Below are positions 1 to 10,745 of a stretch of DNA of 64,000 bases, piece after piece. Positions within the stretch are counted from its first letter, which is position 1. The number at the start of each line of letters is the position of its first letter. The notes under the pieces are model-generated. The model saw nothing but the letters and a program-made list of their open reading frames with translations, was not told the DNA's origin and did not search any database. The DNA comes from Meghimatium bilineatum (taxonomy: Eukaryota > Mollusca > Gastropoda > Stylommatophora > Philomycidae), in assembly GCA_034231615.1 (NCBI GenBank), contig CM067319.1:9179891-9243890 (forward strand). Reading direction: 5' to 3'. A program made the position numbers and the translations under genes.

Positions 1-330
1 CAGTCAATCAGTCAGTCAATCAGTCAGTCAATCAGTCAGTCAATCAGTCAGTCAATCAGTCAGTCAATCAGTCAGTCAATCAGTCAGTCAATCAGTCAGT
101 CAATCTGTCAGTCAATCAGTCAGTCAATCTGTCAGTCAATCAGTCATTCAATCAGTCAGTTAATCAGTTAGTCAACCAGTCAGTCAGAAAGTCAATAAGA
201 CAGTCATTCGGTGTGTTATTCAATCAGGAATTCAGTCTGTTAATCATTCAGTCAATCAGTCAGTCAATCAGCCAGTCAATCAGTCAGTCAATCTGTAGGT
301 CAGTGAGTAAGTCAACCAGTAAGCTAGTTA
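1..330. repeat. 12-bp tandem array (CAGTCAGTCAAT)n
   Basis: Nearly perfect 12-bp units at the left edge become degenerate after about 160. The array runs off the window, so its full length is unknown. No coding role is seen. Confidence 0.95.
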
Positions 331-419
331 ATTAGCGGTATGCACCAGCCATGTCGTCGTGATACGTTAAGTATTTCCATTATTCTATTATTCCATAGTA
401 TTGGAATACATCAAGTGGT

Positions 420-640
420 TTTCTCACACTTCCAGACTATCAACAGACAGCATGCCACAGATAGTCATGACACATAGAGATTACGGCTAGAAAACCAGAG
501 GCAGACCATGTAAAAGATGGATCACAGAAATCATAGTCAACGAGAGCGTGCTAACAAACAGTACACAAGAAGGCCATCTTCAGAGAACTCTACTACCCCT
601 GACGTCGCAGTGACAAAAGATTCACATTGTATAGACATAT
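420..640 (+). mobile_element. Decayed LINE ORF2 tail (3' end)
   Basis: One frame reads GRPCKRWITEIIVNE, which resembles the G-R-P-R-K-R-W-I motif near the C-terminus of RTE-like LINE ORF2 proteins. The frame ends at a stop near 612 and runs into the GACA/GATA microsatellite. LINE 3' ends often carry such simple-repeat tails. The match is short, so this is a weak call. Confidence 0.4.
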
Positions 641-1020
<380 letters not shown>

Positions 1021-1389
1021 ACCATACAAAATGCATATTGAACTATCGGTCCACAAATGACTGAATTGTACCCTCCAGATATCCCTCAGCGTGTAAACAC
1101 TGACAACATCTACACTGTGCAGGTTTACTAGTCACCTCCAGTTATACAGATACACAGAGATAGGTATATCTGTTACAGCTATGTATACACACAAAACACT
1201 AGTAACAAGACACACTAGTAACAAGACACACTAGTAACAAGACACCACGATGTTTTGTTTATAAATATTGGTAACAAACTTACATATTGTCGTTTATCGT
1301 AATATTTACGCAGTGTTACCCCAGCCCTGGTATTTCTAGTATCAGCTTGTCTCCCGTCACTAGTGTTTTATCTTGTGATTCACCTACCC
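1021..1389. other. Unclassified spacer
   Basis: No gene seen. A 16-bp motif around GTAACAAGACACACTA is repeated about three times at 1196-1246. The motif GTTACCCCAGCC near 1315 recurs near 20940 in another dispersed block. Confidence 0.6.
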
Positions 1390-1672
1390 TCGTAACGCTT
1401 TGCTATGAGGGTATCTAGGAAATAATATCAACACTGTTTACCTTCCATGCATATCATAAAATGTGACTAAGGATGTTAAGAGGGTGGATTTAACTGTCCC
1501 TTCCCATATGATCAAAGTTACCCAGAAGCCATGCTGAATCGGATGTGACAAGCTGAAAACGCAGATATCGAAGTAAAACTGTGCGCTATGATACACAACA
1601 TTCCGTTCTCCGAACTACATTCTGTTAGCCTCTAGGAATTTGAGAGCGAACGCAGAAGAAGAAGAATACATA
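1390..1672 (+). mobile_element. Dispersed repeat family A, copy 1
   Basis: Family A is a non-coding dispersed repeat of about 250 bp with at least six other clear copies here. Its landmarks are AACACTGTTTACCTTCCATG, a GCGACTAA segment, GCAGATATCG, CATTCCGTTCTCCG, and a GAACGCAGAAGAAGAAGAA tail. The GAA-rich 3' tail suggests a SINE-like retroposon, but no clear A and B boxes were found. Confidence 0.75.
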
Positions 1673-2460
1673 GCAGAGAAATAGAAGAGAAAACATTCTA
1701 TATAATGGTTTTTGTGAAAATGAAGAACATAACAAGGAAACATCGAGGAATCAGGGTTGAAACATCCGATGGTAGCAAACGAGATTTGGTACAGTTCCTT
1801 TCATCTAACACTTAGACTTACGTAAAACACAGGTTTATATATCGTTCAATGGGACACGACAGACTATAGCTAAAACTAGTAGGTAATGATGGGCAATGAT
1901 GAGCACGCAAGAAATCATAAAAATTACAATACGCAAATCACAGTCAACGTTTCAACCAAAAGGTCTTTATCAAGACTCAAACAAAACATCAAAAGACGAC
2001 GAATGGAAAAATTATCACAACATCCAACGGAAATATGGAAATGAGATGCCGGAAGATCAGAAAGTACATAAAAGACATAAATATATGTGGAAAATAGGAG
2101 AATGTGTGTGCTAATATTTATACAATGAGCTAAGTTTTATGATATTCTATGTATAAATTCAAGGAGTAATACTCTTTTTATATTTGGCTTTATTTGTCTT
2201 GACACACGGTCTGAAGCAAGCTTGCATTAGTTGGTATTGAGGTGGTACAAGCAGGGCAGTGCTCTCATGACTAAATCTGCCGATCCGAGAGCGATTTACT
2301 CTCACAGAAGACGCATGGTAATGTCACGGACATGGGTTGTACATACTTACGACCCGGTCTTCGTGCTTTCGCTCTGCGCGTTATTGAATTCTCAAAAGTC
2401 GCAGCTCCATTATCCATTATAAAATATATTTCTACATAGTTAGGTAACCTGTTACACTTA
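1673..2460. other. Unclassified region
   Basis: Contains a 72-codon open frame at 1896-2114 and a 63-codon one at 2231-2422. Neither resembles a known family nor shows splice context, and they are most likely chance. No array is seen. Confidence 0.5.
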
Positions 2461-2465
2461 TTTTA

Positions 2466-2712
2466 CATTACTATCCATTATGTAGGCTAGTTCTCCATGC
2501 CTGGCAATCTTCCGTCAGGTTTTCCCAGTTTTCAGGAGTTATGATAGAGATATTCATAAATATTTTGCAAGATATCTTTATATCCCAGCTGTGATCGAAT
2601 TCTTTTTCTTGCAATATTAAGAGCTCCCCATAAAACTGATGTTTTGAGATGCGGCTGTTGCTGATGCTCTGAATGTGGCCAAGACACTTTTGTCTCTTGT
2701 GGCAATTATTGT
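2466..2712 (-). mobile_element. LINE ORF2 C-terminal remnant
   Basis: The minus strand is open from about 2700 down to a stop near 2478 and reads CLGHIQSISNSRISKHQFYG, then ends with ENWENLTEDCQAWRTSLHNG. This is the layout of the LINE tail W-x-GH-x-x-R-M...SRIPK...YGEL...W-x-x-LA-x-DR-x-x-W-R. The catalytic RT domain is absent, so the copy is 5'-truncated. It is more diverged than the related copy at 44677. Confidence 0.75.
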
Positions 2713-2839
2713 TGGAATTCTGAACTTTTCCTTTCTCTCTTTCTCTTTCTCAATGTATGTATATATAAAATAAGACAATGCACGTAGATGGACACTAGGG
2801 TGGAAAGTGATGTGACCAAAGAAAATCATGCCTTGATAA

Positions 2840-3242
2840 CATCAAGAAAAAAAGTCAGGGTGTGACGTAAGAAAAAAAGTCAGGGTGTGACGTAGGAAAG
2901 AAAGTCAGTGTGTGACGTAAGAAAAAAAGTCAGGGTGTGACGTAAGAAAAAAGTCTGGGTGTGACGTAAGGAAAAAAGTCAGGGTATGACGTAAGAAAAA
3001 AAGTCAGGGTGTGACGTAAGAAAAAAAGTCAGGGTGTGACGTAAGAAAAAAAGTCAGGGTGTGACGTAAGAAAAAAAGTGAGGGTGTGACGTAAGAAAAA
3101 AAGTCAGGGTGTGACGTAGGAAAAAAAGTCAGGGTGTGACGTAAGAAAAAAGTCAGGGTGTGACGTAAGAAAAAAAGGCAGGGTGTGACGTAAGAAAAAA
3201 AGTCAGGGTGAGACTTAAGAAAAAAGTCAGGGTGTGACGTGT
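2840..3242. repeat. 25-bp minisatellite carrying TGACGTAA
   Basis: About 16 units of 24-26 bp, each with GTCAGGGTGTGACGTAAG followed by an A run. Length variation is confined to the A run. Nearly every unit holds TGACGTAA, a CRE/ATF-like octamer. The flanks are a LINE tail and a family A copy. Confidence 0.95.
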
Positions 3243-3269
3243 GACCAAGATATCGATGCTTGGTGGGAG

Positions 3270-3515
3270 TTATGTGTTAATGGCTGCACTTCTTCTTAGT
3301 TCTCAAACTTCTGCAGATTAGCAGAATGTAATCCGGAAAAAGGAATGTGCTGTAGCATGGTTTAAATCTTTGCATCGAGATATCTACGCTTTTTGGGCAA
3401 ACACATCTGACTTCAGCATGAGTTCTTGGACACTTTTACTCTAAATGGGATGTGACAGCCAACTTCTCACCCCATAAGCTCTTTACTCGCCTCTTAGGGC
3501 GTGCAAGGGGTTAAA
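3270..3515 (-). mobile_element. Dispersed repeat family A, copy 2
   Basis: Read on the minus strand this carries the family A landmarks in order: GCGAGTAAAGAGC, a GTCAGATGTGT segment, CGTAGATATCTCGATG, ACATTCTGCTAATCTGCAGA, then a GAAGAAG tail. It lies directly after the 25-bp array. Confidence 0.7.
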
Positions 3516-3609
3516 AAGTGGTTCTATTCTTTGCTCCTATTTGAGATTTTGCAACATACTAGAACTGGCATCCCTAAGACTGTAGTTGTTTTATTAATAT
3601 TTATGTGTA

Positions 3610-3735
3610 TTAATATCTGTAGTGAAGTGGTACAGATCGCAACTCGGACGGTAACGATAGCGGGTTCAGACCACGCCGCAGGCAACTATGCAATCATGAC
3701 TGTTCAGAAAGCAATAATAACCTAGTGCAGCTATT
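3610..3735 (+). mobile_element. SINE family C, partial copy
   Basis: Begins GTAGTGAAGTGGTACAGA and continues through a B-box-like GGGTTCAGACC and CAGTTCAGAAAGCAAT-like sequence. These match the tRNA-derived family C copies at 26752, 36885 and 56285. It stops earlier than those copies, in GCAATAATAACC. Confidence 0.7.
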
Positions 3736-3737
3736 TC

Positions 3738-4390
3738 TTCTTCTTCTTCTGCGATCAGTTTCCTATGCTCATAAGTCTATACAGGAAGGTGAACCACCTC
3801 CATGAATTTAGGCGTCAGCAAGAGGTTCTCACTGTTTCCCACAGTTTTACCTTCAGATCTGTCTCTAGGTGGCATATTTTAGTTTTCACGTCATCAAAGT
3901 GTCGAAGTGGACATGTCTGCAGAATGTGCTTTGGAGTAATCGATACCCTTTTTCCTTGGGCATTGGTCAGTTTGGACAGTTTTTCTTTTGTAGAGATGTG
4001 TCTGTAGCCTAGAATGTCCGACGCAGAGTCTAAAAATTGTAGTTAGATGTAATTTGTTCAGGTTTTGGAAAGGGTCCTGTGTAAAGCTGTCTGTTCTCTA
4101 ATTCCATGAATGTTTGTATTTTCTTTTGAAGAGTTTTTGCTTCAGTCAGTGATATTCTGTGATGGAATTGTTCTTTGATGTTGTACCTGCTTTTGCCAGT
4201 CTGTCAGCTGTCTCATTTCCTGCAATTCTTCAGTGTGCAGCACCCACTGCAGAAGAATGTTTTTGTTAGCAGACAGTTGATTTAAATGCTCTACAGTTAT
4301 TTTTGTTAGGAGATTTGTAAGTTATTTGTGGATGGATTGGAGTACTGACATAAAATCAAACAATAATAATATGTTTGTTCATTTGAGTCT
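3738..4390 (-). mobile_element. LINE ORF2 fragment with RNase H-like segment
   Basis: Minus-strand translation gives LQWV near 4255, then after a frame change RIAGNETADRLAKAG near 4205-4235. This matches the RNase H C-terminal motif G-N-E-x-A-D found in I/Jockey-like LINEs. Further downstream, TDLKVKLWETVRTS resembles the extreme C-terminus seen at 52441 (TDLRQKIWSSRSDLEKT). Stops and at least one frameshift show that it is dead. An array starts immediately upstream of it. Confidence 0.65.
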
Positions 4391-4394
4391 ACAC

Positions 4395-5875
4395 TCTTCT
4401 AGTGCCTTTGACGCTTCTAGGATTGTTTGTAGTGCCTTTAGCGCTTCTATGATTGCTGTAGTGCCTGTGGCCCTGCTAGTGCCTTTGGCGCTTCTAGGAT
4501 TGCTGTAGTGCCTTTGGCGCTGCTAGGATAGCTTCTACTGCCTCTGGCGCTGCTAGTGACTTTGGCGCTGCTAGGATTGAACTAGTTTTTTTTTTCGCTG
4601 CTATGATTGCTTCTAGTGCCTTTGGCGCTGCTAGGATTGCTTCTAGTGCCTTTGGCGCTGCTAGGATTGCTTCTAGTGCCTTTGGCGCTTCTAGGATTGA
4701 TGTAGTGCCTTTGGCGCTGCTAGTGCCTTTGGCGCTTCTAGGATTGCTGTAGTGCCTTTGGCGCTGCTAGGATTGCTTCTAGTGCCTTTGGCGCTGCTAG
4801 TGCCTTTGGCGCTGCTAGGATTACATTTAGTGCCTTTTGCGCTGCTAGGATTGCTTCTAGTGCCTTTGGCGCTGCTAGGATTGCTTCTAGTGCCTTTGGC
4901 GCTGCTAGGATTGCTTCTAGTGCCTTTGGCGCTGCTAGGATTGCTTCTAGTGCCTTTGGCGCTGCTAGGATTGCTTCTAGTGCCATTGGCGCTGCTAGGA
5001 TTGCTTCTAGTGTCTTTGGCGCTGCTAGGATTGCTTCTAGTGCCTTTGGCGCTGCTAGTGCCTTTGGCGCTGCTAGGATTATATTTAGTGCCTTTTGCGC
5101 TGCTAGGATTGCTTCTAGTGCCTTTGGCGCTGCTAGGATTGCTTCTAGTGCCTTTGGCGCTGCTAGGATTGCTTCTAGTGCCTTTGGCGCTGCTAGGATT
5201 GCTTCTAGTGTCTTTGGCGCTGCTAGGATTGCTTCTAGTGCCTTTGGCGCTGCTAGGATTGCTTCTAGTGCCTTTGGCGCTGCTAGGATTGCTTCTAGTG
5301 CCTTTGGCGCTGCTAGGATTGCTTCTAGTGCCATTGGCGCTGCTAGGATTGCTTCTAGTGTCTTTGGCGCTGCTAGGATTGCTTCTAGTGCCTTTGGCGC
5401 TGCTAGTGCCTTTGGCGCTGCTAGGATTATATTTAGTGCCTTTTGCGCTGCTAGGATTGCTTCTAGTGCCTTTGGCGCTGCTAGGATTGCTTCTAGTGCC
5501 TTTGGCGCTGCTAGGATTGCTTCTAGTGCCTTTGGCGCTGCTAGGATTGCTTCTAGTGTCTTTGGCGCTGCTAGGATTGCTTCTAGTGCCTTTGGCGCTG
5601 CTAGTGCCTTTGGCGCTTCTAGGATTGCTGTAGTGCCTTTGGCGCTGCTAGAATTGCTTCTAGTGCCTTTGGCGCTGCTAGTGCCTTTGGCGCTGCTAGT
5701 GCCTTTGGCGCTGCTAGGATTACATCTAGTGCCTTTTGCGCTGCTAGGATTGCTTCTAGTGCCTTTGGCGCTGCTAGGATTGCTTCTAGTGCCTTTGGCG
5801 CTGTTAGGATTGCTTCTAATGCCTTTGGCGCTGCTAGTGCCTTTGGCGCTGCTATGATTGCCTGTAGCTCTACCC
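4395..5875. repeat. 30-bp minisatellite with 348-bp higher-order period
   Basis: About 45 units built on GCCTTTGGCGCTGCTAGGAT plus TGCTTCTAGT. Single-unit variants recur at fixed spacing: TGCCATTGG at 4981 and 5329, and ATTATATTTAG at 5078 and 5426, both 348 bp apart. Because 30 is a multiple of three, long open frames appear on the plus strand (LALLGLLLVP) and minus strand (ALEAILAAPK). They start and end inside the array, so they are treated as by-products. Confidence 0.95.
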
Positions 5876-6109
5876 TATCTACTGCACATATTAATATTGC
5901 CTAAGCAATGAATACAGTCAAGCAACGATTGGTTGATCGCTTACACTGAATAAGATTTCGTACCAACTTGTATTAGTATGAATAAAATAGTTTAATGTAG
6001 TTACAATATCATCTAGTGGCTGTTAAACAATTAGAGGGCGAGCGGGTATGAAAAAGTTGGACAGTAGTTGACAATATGGATGGAGTAGCTTGACAAAACT
6101 GATGTCAAC

Positions 6110-6352
6110 AAAACTGTATTGATAACCAACTTAATTGTTTGTTGATAACAAACTTAATTGTTTGTTGATAACCAACGTAATTGTTTGTTGATAACCAACG
6201 TAATTGTTTGTTCATAACCAACATAATTGTTTGTTGATAACCAACATAATTATTTGTTGATAACTAACATAATTATTTCTTTATAACCAACTTAATTTCT
6301 TGTTGAATACCAACTTACTTGTTTGTTGATAAGCAACATAATTGAAGGAATT
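6110..6352. repeat. 23-bp minisatellite
   Basis: About ten diverging units of TTGATAACCAACTTAATTGT plus TTG. Preceded by about 230 bp (5876-6109) of unclassified AT-rich spacer. Confidence 0.9.
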
Positions 6353-6775
6353 TGACTTGACTTTTTTTGTCTATAAAAATGTGAAATAATCATTTAGTCT
6401 TTTCGTAATCTTTTTGTACATATTATTTGGAAAAAGGAGGTGGGGGCGGTGTCAATTGTTAACAAGAGGAGATGAGGAGAAGTCAAAAATTCCCAAAAAT
6501 GTGTTGACGTAACTTATGGACATGCCCATAACGTCAGATGCCTCAGCCCTCATAAAGTCTTAGCCCCGTAGTAGTAAACATATTATTGATTTGAGGTATA
6601 GTTGTCTGTTCAAACTGAAAGTTGGTCGTCCCCTGACGCTAACTTATCTAACCTATAGATGTAGGAAATTAAGTGAATGTGCTTGCCACTGGGTCAACCA
6701 AATATGTTTCCCTGGAATAAATGTCTCATTTATGGTGTCTTTAGTAGGAGATCATATTTCCAATGTCCATCTCGC
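6353..6775. other. Unclassified spacer
   Basis: AT-rich single-copy-looking sequence with a purine-rich patch near 6432-6485. The open frames that cross it owe their length to the adjoining 14-bp array. Confidence 0.5.
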
Positions 6776-7765
6776 TCTCACGCTCCTGTTTTATCGCTCC
6801 TGTTTTATCACTCCTGTTTTATCGCTCCTGTTTTATCACTCCTGTTTTATCGCTCCTGTTTTATCACTCCTGTTTTATCACTCCTGTTTTATCGCTCCTG
6901 TTTTATCACTCCTGTTTTATCACTCCTGTTTTATCACTCCTGTTTTATCACTCCTGTTTTATCGCTCCTGTTTTATCGCTCCTGTTTTATCGCTCCTGTT
7001 TTATCACTCCTGTTTTATCACTCCTGTTTTATCGCTCCTGTTTTATCACTCCTGTTTTATCGCTCCTGTTTTATCACTCCTGTTTTATCGCTCCTGTTTT
7101 ATCACTCCTGTTTTATCACTCCTGTTTTATCGCTCCTGTTTTATCACTCCTGTTTTATCACTCCTGTTTTATCACTCCTGTTTTATCACTCCTGTTTTAT
7201 CGCTCCTGTTTTATCGCTCCTGTTTTATCGCTCCTGTTTTATCGCTCCTGTTTTATCACTCCTGTTTTATCGCTCCTGTTTTATCACTCCTGTTTTATCA
7301 CTCCTGTTTTATCACTCCTGTTTTATCACTCCTGTTTTATCACTCCTGTTTTATCACTCCTGTTTTATCACTCCTGTTTTATCACTCCTGTTTTATCGCT
7401 CCTGTTTTATCACTCCTGTTTTATCACTCCTGTTTTATCACTCCTGTTTTATCACTCCTGTTTTATCGCTCCTGTTTTATCACTCCTGTTTTATCACTCC
7501 TGTTTTATCGCTCCTGTTTTATCACTCCTGTTTTATCACTCCTGTTTTATCACTCCTGTTTTATCACTCCTGTTTTATCACTCCTGTTTTATCGCTCCTG
7601 TTTTATCGCTCCTGTTTTATCACTCCTGTTTTATCGCTCCTGTTTTATCACTCCTGTTTTATCACTCCTGTTTTATCACTCCTGTTTTATCACTCCTGTT
7701 TTATCGCTCCTGTTTTATCGCTCCTGTTTTATCGCTCCTGTTTTATCACTCCTGTTTTATCACTG
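6776..7765. repeat. 14-bp array with one binary position
   Basis: About 70 units of CTCCTGTTTTATCR, where R is A or G. Almost no other variation is visible. All three plus frames are open because the unit lacks stops in any frame; the resulting SCFITPVLSLLFYH-type peptides are by-products. Confidence 0.97.
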
Positions 7766-8059
7766 TTTTAGAAGGACAATTATTCTACTTTATTTCCAGC
7801 AAAGTGTCCTCCAGAGAACAGAAATGATTTGTGTCGATATTTCATTTGCACAAATGACCGATAATTAATATTAGCTTGGCAATCGTATTGTAATATATTA
7901 TTTTTTTTTAAACTAACAGGAGACTGAACGTGGATGTTTCTAGTTATATCGCTCTATACGTCAGAGTCGCACGTGATAGTGGTGGTAATAAGTAAAGTAA
8001 AGTAGCCCATAGCATTTATTCATGCCTTAGGGGTGTGAGATATTAGTGATTTAACATTT

Positions 8060-8265
8060 CAAAGGCTCTGGAAATGAGGGGGATAGCCATCTCCTCTCCC
8101 TTGCAGTCTTTACTTCCCGGATTAATCCGGTACCCATTTAAGGCTGGGTCTATCCAGGAGCCGTTGCAATCTGAGAAACATTTCCGCCTCAACTGGGGAA
8201 TGAGCCCAGGACCACTCATATGCGAAGCCAGTGTGCTAACCACTGCGCTACGCAGCTCCCTTAAG
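8060..8265 (-). mobile_element. tRNA-derived SINE, family I
   Basis: The minus strand starts GGGAGCTGCGTAGCGCAGTG with an A box TAGCGCAGTGG (plus 8240-8250) and a B-box-like GGGCTCATTCC (plus 8197-8207), followed by a non-tRNA body. The head resembles a tRNA but lacks a closing acceptor stem, which fits a SINE. A related head lies at 27650. Confidence 0.8.
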
Positions 8266-8344
8266 TGGTGGTAGTAGTAGATCCCATAACCCATTAGGGT
8301 CGTAGGGATGCTGTGAAAAATGCATCAACATAATGGGAACTCTA

Positions 8345-8545
8345 TTTTGTTCTATTTGATGCGAACGAGTGTGTAGAATTCCAGTCCCGTGCAATTCTTG
8401 ATATTGTCCATTCATAACTGTCTCTGGCCACCAACTGCTTCTTTCTCTGTTAACTCTCCTGCAAGATTATTCTAGACAGAGTGTTGTCTCTAGTGACATG
8501 TTTAAACCACATCAAATTTCTTCGTTGAATTTTTAATGTGATTCA
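8345..8545 (-). mobile_element. LINE tail remnant
   Basis: Minus-strand frames read WFKHVTRDNTLSRIILQ and, after a frame change, MDNIKNCTGLEFYTLVRIK. Both match the WFGHVTRHDTL...LQGTVEGG...WMDNIKEWTG layout of the LINE tails at 52930, 54611 and 63937. 5'-truncated and frameshifted. Confidence 0.7.
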
Positions 8546-8601
8546 TACACGTGTATTTTATTTAACATATTTGTAGTTTGTATATTCCGTATAACACGAC
8601 A

Positions 8602-8948
8602 CACTCAAGTCATCACTGAAACATCTTAACATTGACGTAGGCGCTTGGGAGAGCCTCGCTCAGGATAGAACAGCATGGCGTTACAGCATTAGAACGGGAG
8701 CACTAGCGGCGGAAGAGTTCAGACAAGATACTGCAAGACAGAAGCGGACACGTAGAAAAGAAAAAAACATCTCAACCTCACACAGATACCCTCTATTGTT
8801 GTCAATTCTGTAAAATAACATTTTGTGCGCGCATTGGACTTGCTAGTCATTTAAAAACGCACTATTAACTTTTATTATTTTTATTATTTATTATTATTAT
8901 TATTATTGTTGAGTTTTTGGTCATCGTCGATTACGACGGACGAACATC
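8602..8948 (+). mobile_element. Young 5'-truncated LINE copy with 11-bp TSD
   Basis: Encodes the ORF2 C-terminus (SSLKHLNIDVGAWESLAQDR through a tail ending CKITFCARIGLASHLKTHY) and then a TTA-rich 3' UTR ending GACGGACGAACATC. The tail forms a C2H2 zinc finger, C-x2-C-x12-H-x3-H, complete here. One extra A in an A run near 8762 shifts the frame before it. The copy is flanked by ATAACACGACA at 8591-8601 and 8949-8959, a perfect 11-bp target-site duplication. It is near-identical to 44677-45448. Confidence 0.93.
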
Positions 8949-9225
8949 ATAACACGACAAGTAACCACACAAAAATAAATACACACAATACACATGACAT
9001 TACAACACACATGCCCTTTGTTTTTGTATTTGTATTCTTATATTCTGTGTAGTGTTGTGTGTAGTATTTCACGTAAGCATCACACAGTAGTAGTGTGTTA
9101 GTCGTTGTTCAGTAAGACGCCGTTACTTGAGTGTATCCCACCTACGTACTATATAGGCAGTTAGTTATACCTTTCATCTGCATTATATATTATATATGAG
9201 GTTGTCTTCTTTCTATTTTCTGATG

Positions 9226-9790
9226 TAAATGCCTTTTATGTCTATTGTCTATTGTCTGTCCCCAGGTGAATGATGGTTGGTCGTATTCACATTTGCTGTT
9301 CAACGTAGGGATGGGAGCTTAAGCTGACGTTCCAATGTCAGATGTGTCGCCGTCGTTGCATTTAGTCTATGTTTGTTCAAGGTCATTTTGATGTTTTCTA
9401 TCCACCTATTTCTTAGTCTACCTTTGGCTTTACGCCCGGATATTCTTTTGTTATATGCTCTTATTGGTATTTGGCTTGGGTTCATTCTCATAATGTGACC
9501 GAATCATTTTACTTGCTGTCTTTCAATATGTTCAATACATGATAGTAAACCAACTCTTTTCTTAATTTCTTCGTTTCTTATTTTATTTAGTTTAGTAACA
9601 GCTTTTATGGATGATTTTTGACTTCCTGTAGCTGACCAGATATGATTTTTGTGGCAAGCTCCTTCCTTTTATTAAAACAGTCTCTCTATAGTCTGCTTTC
9701 CGTAGGTTCTCTCCTTCTGTAGTAAGTCTGTCTGCGACATCATCTCTTTTTTCTGTTGCTGCTCGTATGTAGTCACTGAGTCACTTGTTA
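9226..9790 (-). mobile_element. LINE ORF2 C-terminal remnant (second LINE family)
   Basis: Minus strand 9491-9300 reads MRMNPSQIPIRAYNKRISG, then RKAKGRLRNRWIENIKMTL, and ends with THLTLERQLKLPS. This is the W-FGHI-MRM...GR-x-x-GR-x-R-x-RWIENI tail. The 3' UTR shares the CACCTGGGGACAGACAATAG end with the plus-strand copy at 56764. Upstream (9500-9790) is a more decayed part of the same element. Confidence 0.75.
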
Positions 9791-9869
9791 TCTGAAAATT
9801 ACTGTTAGTATAACAAATGACGTCTGAACTTCTAGTTAAGAGTTCAAAGAATATGGCTACTGTCTTCTA

Positions 9870-10235
9870 TCCATACATGTCATGCGAGGCGACTAAGGAA
9901 AGTGGTGGGATATGCTGACAACTTGTGAAAAGTCATCATTGTCACTGAGTGTCTTCTCTCAAATTTGAACTTTTTCTTATGTCTAATGATCCACGTGTAT
10001 GACGAAGAGATGCAGGGAATAGAACACTATATCTTTTATCTTTTGTGGCAGACCCCCAAGGTGAAGGAGAATGATACATGTGGCCTGACTGCAATATGTC
10101 AACAGATTTGATAGAAGAATGTTGAACTAGTTGACCGTGCAGTATAAGCTTAGCTTCTGGCACGATGTGGTAATCTTGGAATACTGCTGCACTGGTATCT
10201 TTCCTTTCAGAAACTAGACATACATTCATAAATCA
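9870..10235 (+). mobile_element. Dispersed repeat family D, copy 1
   Basis: Shares an ordered series of blocks with 16440-16830: AGGCGACTAAGGAAAG, TGACAACTTGTGAAAA, GACGAAGAGATGCA, TTTGATAGAAGAATG, and GCTGCACTGGTATCTTTCC. Non-coding. It passes directly into a 26-bp array. Confidence 0.65.
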
Positions 10236-10527
10236 TCCACTAATACAACCAAACATTTGACCTCACTAACACATCCATACATCTGATGCTATTAACACAA
10301 CCATACATCTGACCCAACTAACACAACCATACATCTGACCCTATTAACACAACCATACATCTGACCCCACTAACACAACCATACATCTGACACTATTAAC
10401 ACAACCATACATCTGACCCCACTAACACAACCATACATCTGACACTATTAACACAACCATACATCTGACCCCACTAACACAACCATACATCTGACCCAAC
10501 TAACACAACCATACATCTGACCCTATT
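10236..10527. repeat. 26-bp minisatellite
   Basis: About eleven units of AACACAACCATACATCTGAC plus six variable bases (CCTATT/CCCACT). It begins at the 3' end of a family D copy. Confidence 0.93.
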
Positions 10528-10745
10528 AAATATGGTCACCTTGTACTCAAGAGATGATGGGTTCGAATCCGGCACGTGTGGTTGTGCTAAGAAGGTGAAT
10601 TTTTCCGGAGATCCCTGGGAAATATCGTTTGAAGCTACGGAGTTACGTACTATCAGTGGTACTCTTGGCAGGCGACGTGCCGCTTCGTTGAGAGTGACGA
10701 GTAAAGATGGGAAATCCCAATACAATTAAATCAATCCTCTATGAC
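10528..10745 (+). mobile_element. SINE family B, copy 1 (head partly lost)
   Basis: Has a B box GGGTTCGAATCC at about 10559 and the family B body: AAGGTGAATTTTTCCGGAGA, GAAGCTACGGAGTTACGT, TGAGAGTGACGAGTA. The tRNA-like 5' head with its A box is replaced by array sequence. Compare 19916 and 47345. Confidence 0.75.

Noticed and set aside
4738-5633. Long open frames in the 30-bp array as a repeat-protein gene
   Set aside because: Both strands are open, the frames start and stop within the array, and there is no unique N- or C-terminal domain.
6591-7868. 425-codon frame as a membrane protein
   Set aside because: All three plus frames over the same DNA are open because the 14-bp unit has no stops; the peptide is a pure repeat.
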